Part shown: positions 33,516-43,512 of the stretch, piece after piece
How positions within the stretch are numbered: position 1 is the first letter of the stretch
Layout: each line of letters starts with the position of its first letter
DNA from: a bacterium
GTDB lineage: Bacteria > SM23-31
Assembly: GCA_028278455.1 (NCBI GenBank)
Contig: JANQEH010000030.1
Location: 1-46,193, forward strand
Direction: 5' to 3'
DNA: 46,193 bases
Translations under genes and position numbers: made by a program
The notes under the pieces: model-generated
What the model was told of the DNA's origin: nothing
Databases searched by the model: none
Seen by the model: the letters and a program-made list of their open reading frames with translations, nothing else

Positions 33516-36118
33516 ACGACAGGGACAGAAAATACTCCCCACCCCTGTTTGCTTCTCAAATAATGAGGTATCTTTTTCCCGATAACGGAGAGCATTCCCC
33601 TATCGGGGATTTCAGGGAAGTATATACAGGTTTATGTAAAAATAAAGGAAAAATATCTGCCCGTATCTGGTACTGGGGACAGGTTTTCCTCTGTATCGTG
33701 CATTTCATCAAAAACAAAACATACTGGTCAAGGATCATGTTCGGAAAAAACTTCAAATTCTTCATTAGAAATTTCAACAGGAATAGATTCTATTCATTAA
33801 TAAACATAACCGGCCTGGTGATAGGGATCGTATCTGTTATACTGATATTCACATGGATAGACCATGAATTGTCATATGATAACTTCCATGTGAACGGGGA
33901 AAACATATATCGTGTGTTGACTGAGTTAGAAGACGAAAACGGTGAAACTGTAACTACAAAAAATACACCTGCTCCTTTAAAAGACGCCGCAAGGGATGAA
34001 ATACCGGAAGTAGTAAATGCATGCAGATGGTCTTCCGATACACGTGTTCCCCTTAAGAACGAAGATATAAAATTCTATGAAGACGGTATTTCTACAGCCG
34101 ATCCGGACTTTCTCCTGATGTTCACTTTCCCTTTTATCTCGGGCAGTCTGGATGATGCTTTCATAGATAAAAGGTCTGTCGTGATCTCCGAAAGACTTGC
34201 GAAGAAATATTTCGTTGACGAGGATCCAATAGGAAAACTACTTAACTGGAATAACTGGCAGATGTATACAATTCGAGGTGTATTTAAGGATGTTCCCCGG
34301 AACTCTCATATAGATTTTGACCTTCTCAGGACATTCCAGATCGAGAAGGAATCCTGGCCTGCCGGTTTTACGTGGGGTAACTTCAACAGAAATACATATG
34401 TGCAGTTGGCTGATAACTCTGATTTAAGAGCAGTTGAAGCAAAGCTAACAAAAATACTTCATAACAACAATTATTATACAAAGAGGAAAAACTTTCGCCT
34501 CAAATTGCAGCCTTTAACTGAGATTCATATTACAACCGGTATTCATAATGAAATTGCAGAAGTAATTGATATGCTCTATATCAGAATATTCATGTCTATC
34601 GCTGCAGTTATTCTTTTGCTGGCATGTATAAACTATATAAATCTATCTACAGCCAGATCGATCAGCCGATCAAAGGAGATTGGAATAAGGAAAGTATCCG
34701 GAGCAAGACGGAAAGAGATTATTAAACAATTCCTTATCGAATCACTTTTCACTGCAATGTTCGCATACATCATTGCCGCAGTTCTTGCGGTGATACTAAT
34801 ACCTGAGTTCAACCTGATTACAGGTAAAAAGATCAGTATCGATATATTCAATTTTAAATTTCTTGCGGCTTCTGCAATCATTTTATTTACTACAGGTATT
34901 GCAGCTGGATTCTACCCCGCCCTATTACTTTCTTCTTTTAATCCTCTATCGATCCTCAAAAGCAGCCGGGCTCCCGGATCCAGCGGCTCAGCATTGAGAA
35001 AGATACTTGTAGTCTTTCAGTTTGCTGTATCTATCGGGCTGATCATCTGCACAATCATTGTCTATCAGCAATTAAACTACATAAGGAAAATGAATGTTGG
35101 TTTTGATAAGGATAAAATAATATATATCCAGGTAAAGGACAACATTGGGAAAAGTTTTGATATTGCAAGGAATGAACTTATGAAGCACCCGCAGATAAGG
35201 GATGTGTCAATAAAATTTCTGCTTCCCGGTGAAACAGTTAGCAGAAATCCAATACACTGGCAGGGACGGGAACCGGGGAATAGCGTCTATATGAATCTGA
35301 ACAGCATAAATTACGATTATTTCAAGACACTGGGTATAGACATCATATCGGGAAGAGAATTTACCAGAGAGCATCCTATTGATAATCAGATAATTATGAA
35401 TGAGGAAGCTGCGAAATTTCTAAACTTAGATGATCCGGTTGGAAAACCGATTTGGGTGAGCGGTAATAAATGCACAATCATAGGCGTCGTCAAAAATGCA
35501 CACCTGAAATCTCTCCACTATAAGATAGTGCCTGAATTATTTCATTTTTCTGATGACAGGACATCCAACGCCATGAATCTCAGCGGATACATATTTATTA
35601 ATACAGACGTTACCGACTTTGCAGGTTCAGTAAAGGCCGTCGAGAAAGTATGGTATGAGATTAATCCCGACTATCCTTTTGAATACCGGACTCTCAAGGA
35701 TGAATATGAAAAGATGTACAGGGGGGAGAACAAACTTGCAGGTTTATTCAATTATTTTACAGTGATAGCAATTGCCATCTCCTGTCTTGGATTATACGGA
35801 CTGACTGCTTACACTACAGAACAGAGATCCAAAGAAATCGGGATAAGAAAAACTCTTGGAGCCAAAACTTCGAGGATCATAACCTATCTGATGAAAGACC
35901 TTATTAAGTGGATATTTATCGCAAATCTGATTATTTGGCCTGTAGTATGGAAGATCATGAACAATTGGCTCGATGAGTTCGCCTACCATGTAGTCCCGGG
36001 TATAGATACATTCCTTTTGACAGGAATTGTCTCATTGCTGATAGGATTTACTACGGTAAGCTATAATACACTGAAAGCAGCTTTAAAAGATCCTGTTGAA
36101 ACATTGCGGTATGAATAA
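33512..36118 (+). CDS. FtsX/MacB-like duplicated orphan permease, second copy
   Basis: This is an 868-residue inner-membrane protein with the same order as the permease at 3069. A cytoplasmic prefix (PPLFASQIMRYLFPDNGEHS) comes first, then a membrane helix, a MacB-type periplasmic domain and FtsX domain 1 with SKEIGIRKVSGARR near residue 387. A second periplasmic region follows, then FtsX domain 2 with SKEIGIRKTLGAKT near 773. It has no ATPase partner nearby. The 4-base overlap with PadR and an 8-base overlap with the DUF3667 gene make a compact three-gene operon. Its role is probably in envelope transport or signalling, as for the ADOP group, but this is unproven. Confidence 0.88.
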   Translation: MNDRDRKYSPPLFASQIMRYLFPDNGEHSPIGDFREVYTGLCKNKGKISARIWYWGQVFLCIVHFIKNKTYWSRIMFGKNFKFFIRNFNRNRFYSLINITGLVIGIVSVILIFTWIDHELSYDNFHVNGENIYRVLTELEDENGETVTTKNTPAPLKDAARDEIPEVVNACRWSSDTRVPLKNEDIKFYEDGISTADPDFLLMFTFPFISGSLDDAFIDKRSVVISERLAKKYFVDEDPIGKLLNWNNWQMYTIRGVFKDVPRNSHIDFDLLRTFQIEKESWPAGFTWGNFNRNTYVQLADNSDLRAVEAKLTKILHNNNYYTKRKNFRLKLQPLTEIHITTGIHNEIAEVIDMLYIRIFMSIAAVILLLACINYINLSTARSISRSKEIGIRKVSGARRKEIIKQFLIESLFTAMFAYIIAAVLAVILIPEFNLITGKKISIDIFNFKFLAASAIILFTTGIAAGFYPALLLSSFNPLSILKSSRAPGSSGSALRKILVVFQFAVSIGLIICTIIVYQQLNYIRKMNVGFDKDKIIYIQVKDNIGKSFDIARNELMKHPQIRDVSIKFLLPGETVSRNPIHWQGREPGNSVYMNLNSINYDYFKTLGIDIISGREFTREHPIDNQIIMNEEAAKFLNLDDPVGKPIWVSGNKCTIIGVVKNAHLKSLHYKIVPELFHFSDDRTSNAMNLSGYIFINTDVTDFAGSVKAVEKVWYEINPDYPFEYRTLKDEYEKMYRGENKLAGLFNYFTVIAIAISCLGLYGLTAYTTEQRSKEIGIRKTLGAKTSRIITYLMKDLIKWIFIANLIIWPVVWKIMNNWLDEFAYHVVPGIDTFLLTGIVSLLIGFTTVSYNTLKAALKDPVETLRYE

Positions 36119-36950
36119 TAGTATTTATTGTTATATTGTTCCGAAAAAAATCGGATCAATATTGAACAATAATAAGAATCCCATTAATTCCTCTCCGGTG
36201 TCACTGTCTGAATTTATAAAACATTCCGCGAAAGAGACATTTCATGTCGACAGCCGGATCTTCCGTACACTGAAGACACTAATATTAAAGCCCGGTACAC
36301 TTACAAGGGAGTATTTCAGGTCTTCCGGTATAAGATATGTCCAACCTCTGAAACTCTATTTTATTATTAATTTTCTTTTCTTTCTTATAACGCCTTTGCT
36401 GAATACACAGGACTTCAAAGTATTTGAGTTTGATATGAGCAGCCTGACAAGTGATAATCAATTCTATCAGATCCTGGTAGGGAATGTATTGGAAAAAAGT
36501 AATGTATCCGGAGAAGTATTCGAGGAGAGATTTGATATTCACATGAAATACAATCAGCCGGCTTTGATATTTTTAACAATACCGATATTTGCTGTCTTTC
36601 ACTGGATATTAAATTTTGGCGAGAGAAAATTTTTCATGGAACAGCTATTATTTGCACTGCATTATCTGTCTTTTTTTCTGTTACTCTTAATGCTATTGAG
36701 AATCATATACAGTTTTATTGAAATTTTTATGTTTGCGGGTGGAGATATTTTAGTTGTTCTTTTCCTCGGAGGAATAGCCATCCTATCCTTTCTTTACCTG
36801 ATTATCTCAATTAGAGAATTCTATTCTAACAATAAAGCGGTCAGTGTCATTAAATCGATTCTATTATATACATCGTTTGTCGTAACATTAGGTCTTTATG
36901 TGCATTTCCTTTTCTTCTACACCCTTATCTCAATAAAACTTGGATATTAA
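36111..36950 (+). CDS. DUF3667-like membrane protein lacking the zinc ribbon
   Basis: This is a 279-residue protein from the ATG at 36111, inside the end of the permease gene; an upstream TTG would give a longer overlap. DVDSRIFRTLKTLILKPG-type residues (SRIFRTLKTLILKPGTLTRE) and YVQPLKLYFIINFLFFL form the DUF3667 core. Four further hydrophobic segments follow (ALIFLTIPIFAVFHWIL, FALHYLSFFLLLLMLL and two more). Typical members begin with a CxxC...CxxC zinc ribbon, which is absent here. The family is uncharacterised. Tight coupling to PadR and the orphan permease suggests a role with that membrane system (inference). Confidence 0.75.
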   Translation: MNNSIYCYIVPKKIGSILNNNKNPINSSPVSLSEFIKHSAKETFHVDSRIFRTLKTLILKPGTLTREYFRSSGIRYVQPLKLYFIINFLFFLITPLLNTQDFKVFEFDMSSLTSDNQFYQILVGNVLEKSNVSGEVFEERFDIHMKYNQPALIFLTIPIFAVFHWILNFGERKFFMEQLLFALHYLSFFLLLLMLLRIIYSFIEIFMFAGGDILVVLFLGGIAILSFLYLIISIREFYSNNKAVSVIKSILLYTSFVVTLGLYVHFLFFYTLISIKLGY

Positions 36951-37006
36951 ATTATAAGTATTAATTATAGAAGATTTTTTAGTCTTATAATATGAGACAG
37001 GTGATT

Positions 37007-38236
37007 TCATCTCTTTTCGAAGTGACTTACTATAATGGTTCCCACCATATCTCCCATACAGTTCACTACCGTACCGCCCATGTCGATCAATCTGTATATC
37101 CCACCGACTATTATAGCAATCTCGAGCGGCAGGTTGAATGCCTCTACAAAAATCAGCGCAACAACCAGTCCGCCTCCGGGGATCCCTCCGGAACCTGTCG
37201 ACAGGAGAAGACCAATTAGCACCATCGATACAAGAGATCCTGTAGAAAACTCAACTCCCACTGCCTGGGATGTGAACAACAAGACACTTATCAGCATAAT
37301 CGAAGTCCCATCCTTATTCATCTGTGATCCGAACGGTAATGTAAATGTATAAATACTTCGAGGCAATTTAACACGTTTTTCTGCAACATCTAAAGATACT
37401 ACCAGACTCGCGAGGCTGCTGCACGTCGCAGCCGCAGTCGCATAAAGGGGAGCAGTCTGATTTAGGAATTTCAATGGTGAGTAACCTGTGATCGTTAAAA
37501 GCAATATCAGATATACCGCTACCATTAGGAAATCTGCAATCCATACTCCGCCTATAAAATAAGCAAGAGGCCCGAAAATGGCTGTCCCATATTTACCTAC
37601 CGTGGCAGCGGCAAGAGCGCCTATTCCCACAGGACTAAAAATCAGGATAAGATTAACCAGCTCTCTGAAGAGACGTGCAAGTATATCATATCCCTTCTGC
37701 AGCGGCCTGCGGTATTCTTCTGACAGCAGCATAGTTGCTATGCCGAGAAAAACGGTAAAAAGCACAACCTGCGCCATGGCAGCGTTGCTCAATGCATTAA
37801 AAATATTATCCGGGACGAGTTCGAGGATCACCTGCGCTGCCTCTGGAACTTCACCTAACTGCTCTGGGACAATACCGGTCATCTGCATTCCTTCACCCGG
37901 TTTAATTATGAGCATTATTATAGTTCCGAAGATCAACGCTGCTATTGTTGTGAACATATAATAGAGTGTGATCCTGAGACCGAGACGCCCAAGGTCTTTA
38001 ATACTGCTGAGGCTGGTCAGACCGGCAAGAAGATTGAAAAAAATTAAAGGAATAGCCGCCATCATAAGAAGACGGATAAAAAGCTCACCAATTGGTTCAA
38101 GTATCAATGCATCTTCTCTGAAGATCAGTCCGATAATGATCCCTATCACAAGAAAGATCAGTATCTTTACACCAATCGATAGCTTTCTGTAGCGCTGATA
38201 TAAACCGGTTTTTTTTTCTTCAGCAGGTTCGATCAT
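37007..38236 (-). CDS. Dicarboxylate/amino-acid:cation symporter (DAACS, GltP/DctA type)
   Basis: This is a 409-residue inner-membrane protein of the Na+ or H+-coupled glutamate/aspartate/C4-dicarboxylate family. The hairpin and substrate motifs are present: a serine-rich loop (AAATCSSLASL), FGSQMNKDGTSIMLI corresponding to the NMDGT motif, GSGGIPGGGLVVAL in hairpin 2, and LIDMGGTVVNCMGDM in helix 8. NKDGT for NMDGT and NCMGDM for the usual N-x(3)-D suggest normal cation sites with small changes. Its start overlaps the S41-like gene by 4 bases, so the two are coupled. With the aminotransferase two genes upstream, this points to use of acidic amino acids. Confidence 0.92.
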   Translation of the reverse strand: MIEPAEEKKTGLYQRYRKLSIGVKILIFLVIGIIIGLIFREDALILEPIGELFIRLLMMAAIPLIFFNLLAGLTSLSSIKDLGRLGLRITLYYMFTTIAALIFGTIIMLIIKPGEGMQMTGIVPEQLGEVPEAAQVILELVPDNIFNALSNAAMAQVVLFTVFLGIATMLLSEEYRRPLQKGYDILARLFRELVNLILIFSPVGIGALAAATVGKYGTAIFGPLAYFIGGVWIADFLMVAVYLILLLTITGYSPLKFLNQTAPLYATAAATCSSLASLVVSLDVAEKRVKLPRSIYTFTLPFGSQMNKDGTSIMLISVLLFTSQAVGVEFSTGSLVSMVLIGLLLSTGSGGIPGGGLVVALIFVEAFNLPLEIAIIVGGIYRLIDMGGTVVNCMGDMVGTIIVSHFEKR

Positions 38237-39819
38237 TTATCTGCCAGGTATTCATAGGCTCTTTCAAGAAGGATTTTATAATATTCGGAATAATTATCCC
38301 GTGTAAACAGTATGTTCTCATCGACTTTTGCAGGATTCCCTTCCAGTATCTGTCCGTTCGGTCTGATCGTATGACCGATCGACCACATGAATTCCGCAAC
38401 CGGTTTTCCGCTGATTGGAAAAACCAATGTCTCTTCCCATTCCCATGTATTGCTGTATCCCCCGCAAGGCATTCCCAGAGTGTAGCCGAGGGAGTTATCT
38501 GCCACAATGGAGGCAAACTGGTCAAGGTGTGATCCCCCTTCAGGGCCGAAAAAGCATACCAGCTTTCCTTTGAAATGAACTTCCGCCGGTTTAATGATAC
38601 CATCAGAATATTTCGGAGCGTGAGCAAGTTTGAACGGGACATTATTTGAATAATCCTGTCCGGCCTGAAGCCCTTTTATGACATCATCATTCAGCCAGTC
38701 TATAAGCCATGAACCGTCATCTATAGTTTCTCTTACACCACTGTCGAGTATGCGCCTCTCTTTATAGTTTTCGTTCCTGCTCTTGATGAAATCCTCAACT
38801 ATATCGCTCAGCCTTATATTTCCGAAAGTGGTTTTAAACAGCCTGCTTTGCAGCCTCTGAACAGCATATGCTCCTCTTGAACCACCTCTGCTCCTTGTCG
38901 CATCAACTATTATATTGTATTCAAGAAGATCATTCCGGAAAGCATAATCCATCAGGTGATCTATATCCTTTACAAGGTCTTCTCTGAATCCATACCAGTC
39001 CAGTAGTAGTATTTTACGGTCACTTTCGGACCTGTGGAGTACATAGGTCTGTGTTTCAAACAGCCTGGCAAATCCAAGATATTTATCATCTCCATGATCT
39101 TTCCAATTCCCCTGCCATTTGATCATGTCGGCATTAAGATACGGCAGTGAAACGGAGTATTCTTCTCCATCCCTCTTTACAAAGGTACATTTGAACTCTT
39201 CACCGTAGTAATGCTCAGGTATATGATAGTCTTTTCCAGAAAGTCCTTGTGCAAGCTTCCACCAGAACCCGTTCACAGTTGAATACCTGTAATAAGGTTC
39301 AGTAAGGATAAAATAATCTTCTGCCGAAAATCCATTAATACCTGTTAGCCTGTCGCCGATTTCAGGAGTTATATCATCAAAAAAAATCAGGTGATCTTCT
39401 GACAGATCGGCGAGGAACAGGAAATATTCTCCTCTTTTGCTGAAATCTACAGCAAATTTTATAGGTACACTAACATTACCGTATTTTCTGACTTTTAATC
39501 CTCCGTTAACGGTTTTGACGCTTAAATGCCTGTCTTTTCTAGCATTGCTAATTTTAACGATCACGTGAAAAAGTTCAGCTTCGGTTTCAGCTGCAATCAT
39601 CTCATCACGGTATTTCAGAATTGTTTGTCTTATATCAAGATGCAGTTTGTTGTTTTTTATAGGAGAAAATGCTTCTCTCATTAAGGTTTTTTCAAGAATT
39701 TGATCAAACAGTGCTGCCCTGTCTTCAGGAGTACCCTGACTGAATGAAAAACCTGAATATAACGCTATTATCTTCATCAGCAATATTATGACGAAAGAAC
39801 TTTTCTTGAAAGAAGACAT
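38233..39819 (-). CDS. S41-like (C-terminal processing/tricorn-type) peptidase, exported
   Basis: The start is the ATG at 39819, with AGGAG seven bases upstream; a GTG at 39825 is possible. The 528-residue product has a signal segment (SSFVIILLMKIIALYSGFSF). A central beta-rich region resembles a PDZ/tricorn core domain (ITPEIGDRLTGINGFSAEDY), and the C-terminal part has the S41 catalytic layout. A strand (HFKGKLVCFFGPEGGS) holds the candidate nucleophile Ser near residue 425, followed by HLDQFASIVADN and GYTLGMPCGGYSNTWEWEET. The match is remote because the usual S-A-x-E after the Ser is not kept. Activity is therefore uncertain. It is coupled to the symporter by a 4-base overlap and lies 16 bp after the aminotransferase gene. 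Confidence 0.7.
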   Translation of the reverse strand: MSSFKKSSFVIILLMKIIALYSGFSFSQGTPEDRAALFDQILEKTLMREAFSPIKNNKLHLDIRQTILKYRDEMIAAETEAELFHVIVKISNARKDRHLSVKTVNGGLKVRKYGNVSVPIKFAVDFSKRGEYFLFLADLSEDHLIFFDDITPEIGDRLTGINGFSAEDYFILTEPYYRYSTVNGFWWKLAQGLSGKDYHIPEHYYGEEFKCTFVKRDGEEYSVSLPYLNADMIKWQGNWKDHGDDKYLGFARLFETQTYVLHRSESDRKILLLDWYGFREDLVKDIDHLMDYAFRNDLLEYNIIVDATRSRGGSRGAYAVQRLQSRLFKTTFGNIRLSDIVEDFIKSRNENYKERRILDSGVRETIDDGSWLIDWLNDDVIKGLQAGQDYSNNVPFKLAHAPKYSDGIIKPAEVHFKGKLVCFFGPEGGSHLDQFASIVADNSLGYTLGMPCGGYSNTWEWEETLVFPISGKPVAEFMWSIGHTIRPNGQILEGNPAKVDENILFTRDNYSEYYKILLERAYEYLADK

Positions 39820-39835
39820 AATCACACTCCTATTT

Positions 39836-41017
39836 TTAACTTATACCTTTTGACAGGCGAATTATACCTTCGTTGATATCAGCCCGGGATTTCACGCAAG
39901 TCATTCTGAGATACCCTTCACCTGTTTTTCCGAATGCAGAACCCGGTACAAGCGCAATATACTGTTCATTTAGAAGCCTCTCGGCAAGCACAACCGATGA
40001 TTCACCTGTCTTCTTTATGTTTATCCAGGCATAGAATGATCCTTCGGGTTTATGACAGGATATCCGCGGGATCCTGTTGATCTCATCTGTAACATAGTCT
40101 ACACGTTTCTCCCATTCCTCCCACATTTCTTTCACCTCAGGGTGGTAATCCTGCTGGAATGCTGCAGCAGCCCCTGCCTGAGTGAATGATCCCGCGCAAG
40201 TCATCATATGCTGCTGAAGAATGACCATGGAACCTAAAACCGTCTCCGGTACATATGCAAAGCCGATCCTCCAACCACCCATAGAGAATGTCTTTGTAAA
40301 GCCCATCAGTGTAATAGTCCTTTCGGCCATTCCCGGCCGTGTAGCAAGGCAGATATGTTTTCTTCCTCCCAGTGTTAGTCTCTCGTATATTTCGTCCGTT
40401 ATTACCCAAAGATCGTGCTTTATTGCAACATCCGATATTACATCGAGGTCTTCTTCAGTATGAACCGTACCGCAGGGATTATGCGGAGAACATATCAGAA
40501 TAGCTTTCGTTTTTTCTGTAACAGCCCCCTCAAGGTCTTCCTTTTTCCACCTGAATTCATTTTCTTCCCTGAGTGGGACAGCAACTGGTATTCCACCGCA
40601 TAAACCGATTGTTGCATTATAACTAACAAAACAGGGATCTTCAACTATTACCTCATCACCCGGATCCACTGTTGAGAATATTGCAAGTGTAAGTCCGTTT
40701 TTACAACCAAGAGTAGCAATAATATTTTTTTCAGGATCTGCTTTAATACCATTATCACGTTCAAGTTTTCTGGCTACCATTTCGCGGAACACCGGTGTTC
40801 CCTGCGCCATGGTCTGATGCGTATCACCGTTCAGAAGAGCAAGAGCTGCAGCCCTGTTTATATATAGCGGACTGTGTTCTGCTGCTCTGCCTGCAGAAAA
40901 ATCAATGACATCCTTTCCCTGTCTTTTCAACTCTGCTGCCTGGTCAGCAATGCGCACAGTAGCTGATGAAGGTATCCTGCTGATCCTGCTTGCGATTTTG
41001 ATTCCTTTTTCTGACAT
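39836..41017 (-). CDS. PLP-dependent class I/II aminotransferase (aspartate aminotransferase-like)
   Basis: This is a 393-residue fold-type I enzyme. The pyridoxal-phosphate Lys is in FTKTFSMGGWRIGFA (~residue 240). PHNPCGTVHTEEDL and WVITDEIYERL supply the cofactor Asn, Asp and Tyr, and the C-terminal GYLRMTCV (R for the substrate carboxylate) is present. It transfers amino groups between an amino acid and a keto acid; aspartate, alanine or aromatic specificity cannot be read. It lies inside the minus-strand unit between the glycosidase-like and S41-like genes. The downstream symporter could import its substrate. Confidence 0.92.
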   Translation of the reverse strand: MSEKGIKIASRISRIPSSATVRIADQAAELKRQGKDVIDFSAGRAAEHSPLYINRAAALALLNGDTHQTMAQGTPVFREMVARKLERDNGIKADPEKNIIATLGCKNGLTLAIFSTVDPGDEVIVEDPCFVSYNATIGLCGGIPVAVPLREENEFRWKKEDLEGAVTEKTKAILICSPHNPCGTVHTEEDLDVISDVAIKHDLWVITDEIYERLTLGGRKHICLATRPGMAERTITLMGFTKTFSMGGWRIGFAYVPETVLGSMVILQQHMMTCAGSFTQAGAAAAFQQDYHPEVKEMWEEWEKRVDYVTDEINRIPRISCHKPEGSFYAWINIKKTGESSVVLAERLLNEQYIALVPGSAFGKTGEGYLRMTCVKSRADINEGIIRLSKGIS

Positions 41018-41094
41018 TTACTTTTCCGGTTTTTAAAGAGGTGATTCCGTGGAGTTACTGTTAATAGTCTACAATAAATGCTCATGAATATTCA

Positions 41095-43512
41095 TTATTC
41101 TCTGTTTCTCTGAGTAAGTATCAATTCTTTCTCTTCAAAAGGAACCGGGTATGAAGTAATCCAGACCTCAGGTTTTAGATCTGTTTTACCCTGGTTCAAT
41201 CCAAGCACATAAACCTCTATTGATTTACCGTCAACACCTTTATCAAGGGGGATATAATAAGTATAATTCCTGTCATACTGCCTTGCATAATATTCCCATG
41301 TATTGCTCGGGTATGACGGAGCCCGGTCCGGCGCTCCGGTATAATATCCTTCGATCTTTGCAGCGGCATACGCTCCCTCTACTCCATGCTCTCCATTTAT
41401 CGCAATCGACAAATAGCTGTTTTTTGGGATCTGGTCAATCACAAATGTGTTAGACCAGGCCTTAAAAGCCTTCATTCTTCTCCCAAAGGTACCGAAAAGA
41501 TTTGAAGCGCGCCAGTTTTGCCTATCCAGTTTGTGACCATTATAATAGCCTTCTATCTCAAATATCCTCTCTGGGCCCGGTGTCATTCTGATATACCGGA
41601 TTCGCCCTGCTGCAGACAGGTCCGCATTCATAGTCTTAGAGGCAAGCAGAAATATCCGCTTCCATGACTTTAAATCTTGTGAAACTTCTAACCTTACAGC
41701 CTCATCTCTTTTAAGGGATTGCAGGGACTGTTCATCTTTCACATGAATGACCAATTTGTCTATATTGATCACATTACCAAGATCCAGCCTAAAGGCTCCT
41801 CCTCCGATTCTCAGGTCTCTTCCAAACCTTCTATTAACATAGAATGATGTATGCATGTCGTCATCAAATAAGTTTCTATCCCATATACCTCTTTCGATGA
41901 ATACCTCCTGGTTGAAAAATGCATCACGTGCACTTTTAACCTGTTTTATCTCCGTCGATCCCGACCGCAACAATGATCTTACTTCAAGCGCGTTATTATC
42001 CGCTGCGAAACATGTTGCTTCATAAAGTGCTTCAGCTTCATCTGGAATTTCAACAGGATGAAGATCTCCCAGCTTTCGATGGTGATTTTCTTTTAAAGTT
42101 TCACCTTTAAATTGAAGGTTTATTGTCCGTCCAAGTACAAGATCTTTTACATCCTGACCATCAAGAGTTGCCACGGTAAATGAACGGTCACCCGAAACAA
42201 GTTTTATCTTGGATTTTTCTCCGGGCATACCCAGAAGTCTGATCTTAACAGGCTTGCCGCGTATATCACGTACTATTTCATAATAAGAACCTTCAATACC
42301 GATCTCATCACTAAAATCCGCAGCAGCTGCGATCAGACAAGACCTGAAAGGTGGTACTTCAATTTCGATCTCGTCGCTGAAATTATATCTGCCTATTATC
42401 CGCTCTGACGGATGATACTGCCTGACTTCAATTTTTCTGTCTCCCTTAAGGCCGATCTCTCCATTAAGAGTAACTTTATATTTCACAGGCTCCCATGTCA
42501 GATTCCGCATTGTTATCAGCCGTGTTCTGTTATCCCCCCTCGATACAGCAAACGGGCCGTATTTATCTTCTGCCAGAGTCATACCGTTTACCAGTATGTC
42601 CCTGTATTTTCTATGAAGGTTGTAGATCCTTGCAAGCTTCGGGAATTCATCATCCCGGAGAAGCCACGGATTAGCATAGATCTCCGGAGCCAGTATTAGA
42701 CAGCGGTTAAAAGCCTGAAGTATAAGATCATCTTCCCAGTAATCGAGACAGGAGGACAGGCAGACTCCGTGATCTTCCGTGAGCCGTATCAGATCAGGAG
42801 GCAGCCCGCGTGAGAGAGCCCCTACCCTGTGATGTGATCCGGAGGTATTATTCGACATCCAGACATCAATATAGGTTTCGGCTCCCTCCCATAAAGAAGT
42901 CGTAGCATATGGTAATCCCTTTCCCAGTTTCAGCCTGTGATTAAGCAGGATCAGGTCTGGACTGTATACCCTGCATTCCTGCATCATCTTAATGAATGCA
43001 TTCTGCTTTTCCTCCCGCAATGATCCGCTGACTGCATCAAATTTGAAAAGCATGAACTCGTAATCACGACATAATCTGATCATCATATCACGGCGTGCTT
43101 GCTCCTCTTCCGGAGTATCGCCGAATCCATCTGGACCGCCCCAGACACCAAGTCTTGTCCCGATCTCTTTAGCTTTCTTGTATACAGGATCAAAGCCTTT
43201 TGGGAATTGTTTTTTAAAACGGTCGGAATAGATTGATCCGTAAAATCCTTTACCGTCTATTGCGCCGGCATCAAAAGCATAGATATCCAATACCATTCCG
43301 AATTCATCTCGAAGCCATTTAAAAAACTCGAGATTGATAAGAGTCTGTTCTTCTGTTGCCCCTTCGTTTGTATTATTTATCCATGTAAAATACTGTGCTC
43401 TGGATGGCGTTTTCTCGTCTGCCCCGGGGAAAACCTTTTCTCCCTGTGCATAGCATATATTACAGATTATCAGAAGAAATATTTTGCTTAACAATAAATT
43501 TCTCATTTTCAT
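41095..43512 (-). CDS. Secreted glycosidase-like protein (clan GH-D-type barrel) with C-terminal F5/8-like domain
   Basis: This is an 805-residue protein with a signal peptide (LLLSKIFLLIICNICYAQ). Residues ~35-330 look like a TIM barrel of the alpha-galactosidase kind: INLEFFKWLRDEFGMVLDIY, GTRLGVWGGPDGFGDTPEEE, and FMLFKFDAVSG, whose Asp would be the nucleophile. CLDYWEDD may supply the acid/base. A beta-sandwich follows (~350-400). Residues ~530-660 resemble a discoidin/F5/8 carbohydrate-binding domain (GIWDRNLFDDDMHTSFYVNR, RLDLGNVINIDKLVIHV). The exact GH family is not certain. The gene overlaps the ABC permease gene by 4 bases. Linkage to an ABC-2 exporter suggests processing or export of a glycan or glycoconjugate (inference). 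Confidence 0.68.
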   Translation of the reverse strand: MKMRNLLLSKIFLLIICNICYAQGEKVFPGADEKTPSRAQYFTWINNTNEGATEEQTLINLEFFKWLRDEFGMVLDIYAFDAGAIDGKGFYGSIYSDRFKKQFPKGFDPVYKKAKEIGTRLGVWGGPDGFGDTPEEEQARRDMMIRLCRDYEFMLFKFDAVSGSLREEKQNAFIKMMQECRVYSPDLILLNHRLKLGKGLPYATTSLWEGAETYIDVWMSNNTSGSHHRVGALSRGLPPDLIRLTEDHGVCLSSCLDYWEDDLILQAFNRCLILAPEIYANPWLLRDDEFPKLARIYNLHRKYRDILVNGMTLAEDKYGPFAVSRGDNRTRLITMRNLTWEPVKYKVTLNGEIGLKGDRKIEVRQYHPSERIIGRYNFSDEIEIEVPPFRSCLIAAAADFSDEIGIEGSYYEIVRDIRGKPVKIRLLGMPGEKSKIKLVSGDRSFTVATLDGQDVKDLVLGRTINLQFKGETLKENHHRKLGDLHPVEIPDEAEALYEATCFAADNNALEVRSLLRSGSTEIKQVKSARDAFFNQEVFIERGIWDRNLFDDDMHTSFYVNRRFGRDLRIGGGAFRLDLGNVINIDKLVIHVKDEQSLQSLKRDEAVRLEVSQDLKSWKRIFLLASKTMNADLSAAGRIRYIRMTPGPERIFEIEGYYNGHKLDRQNWRASNLFGTFGRRMKAFKAWSNTFVIDQIPKNSYLSIAINGEHGVEGAYAAAKIEGYYTGAPDRAPSYPSNTWEYYARQYDRNYTYYIPLDKGVDGKSIEVYVLGLNQGKTDLKPEVWITSYPVPFEEKELILTQRNRE

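Noticed and set aside
37035-38192. Several long open frames on the plus strand opposite the symporter gene
   Set aside because: They lack ribosome sites and family features. The minus-strand frame is a complete DAACS transporter, so these are antisense shadows.
38220-38642. 140-codon minus-strand frame overlapping the end of the S41-like gene
   Set aside because: It lies in another frame within a gene with continuous protein-like sequence and has no recognisable domain.
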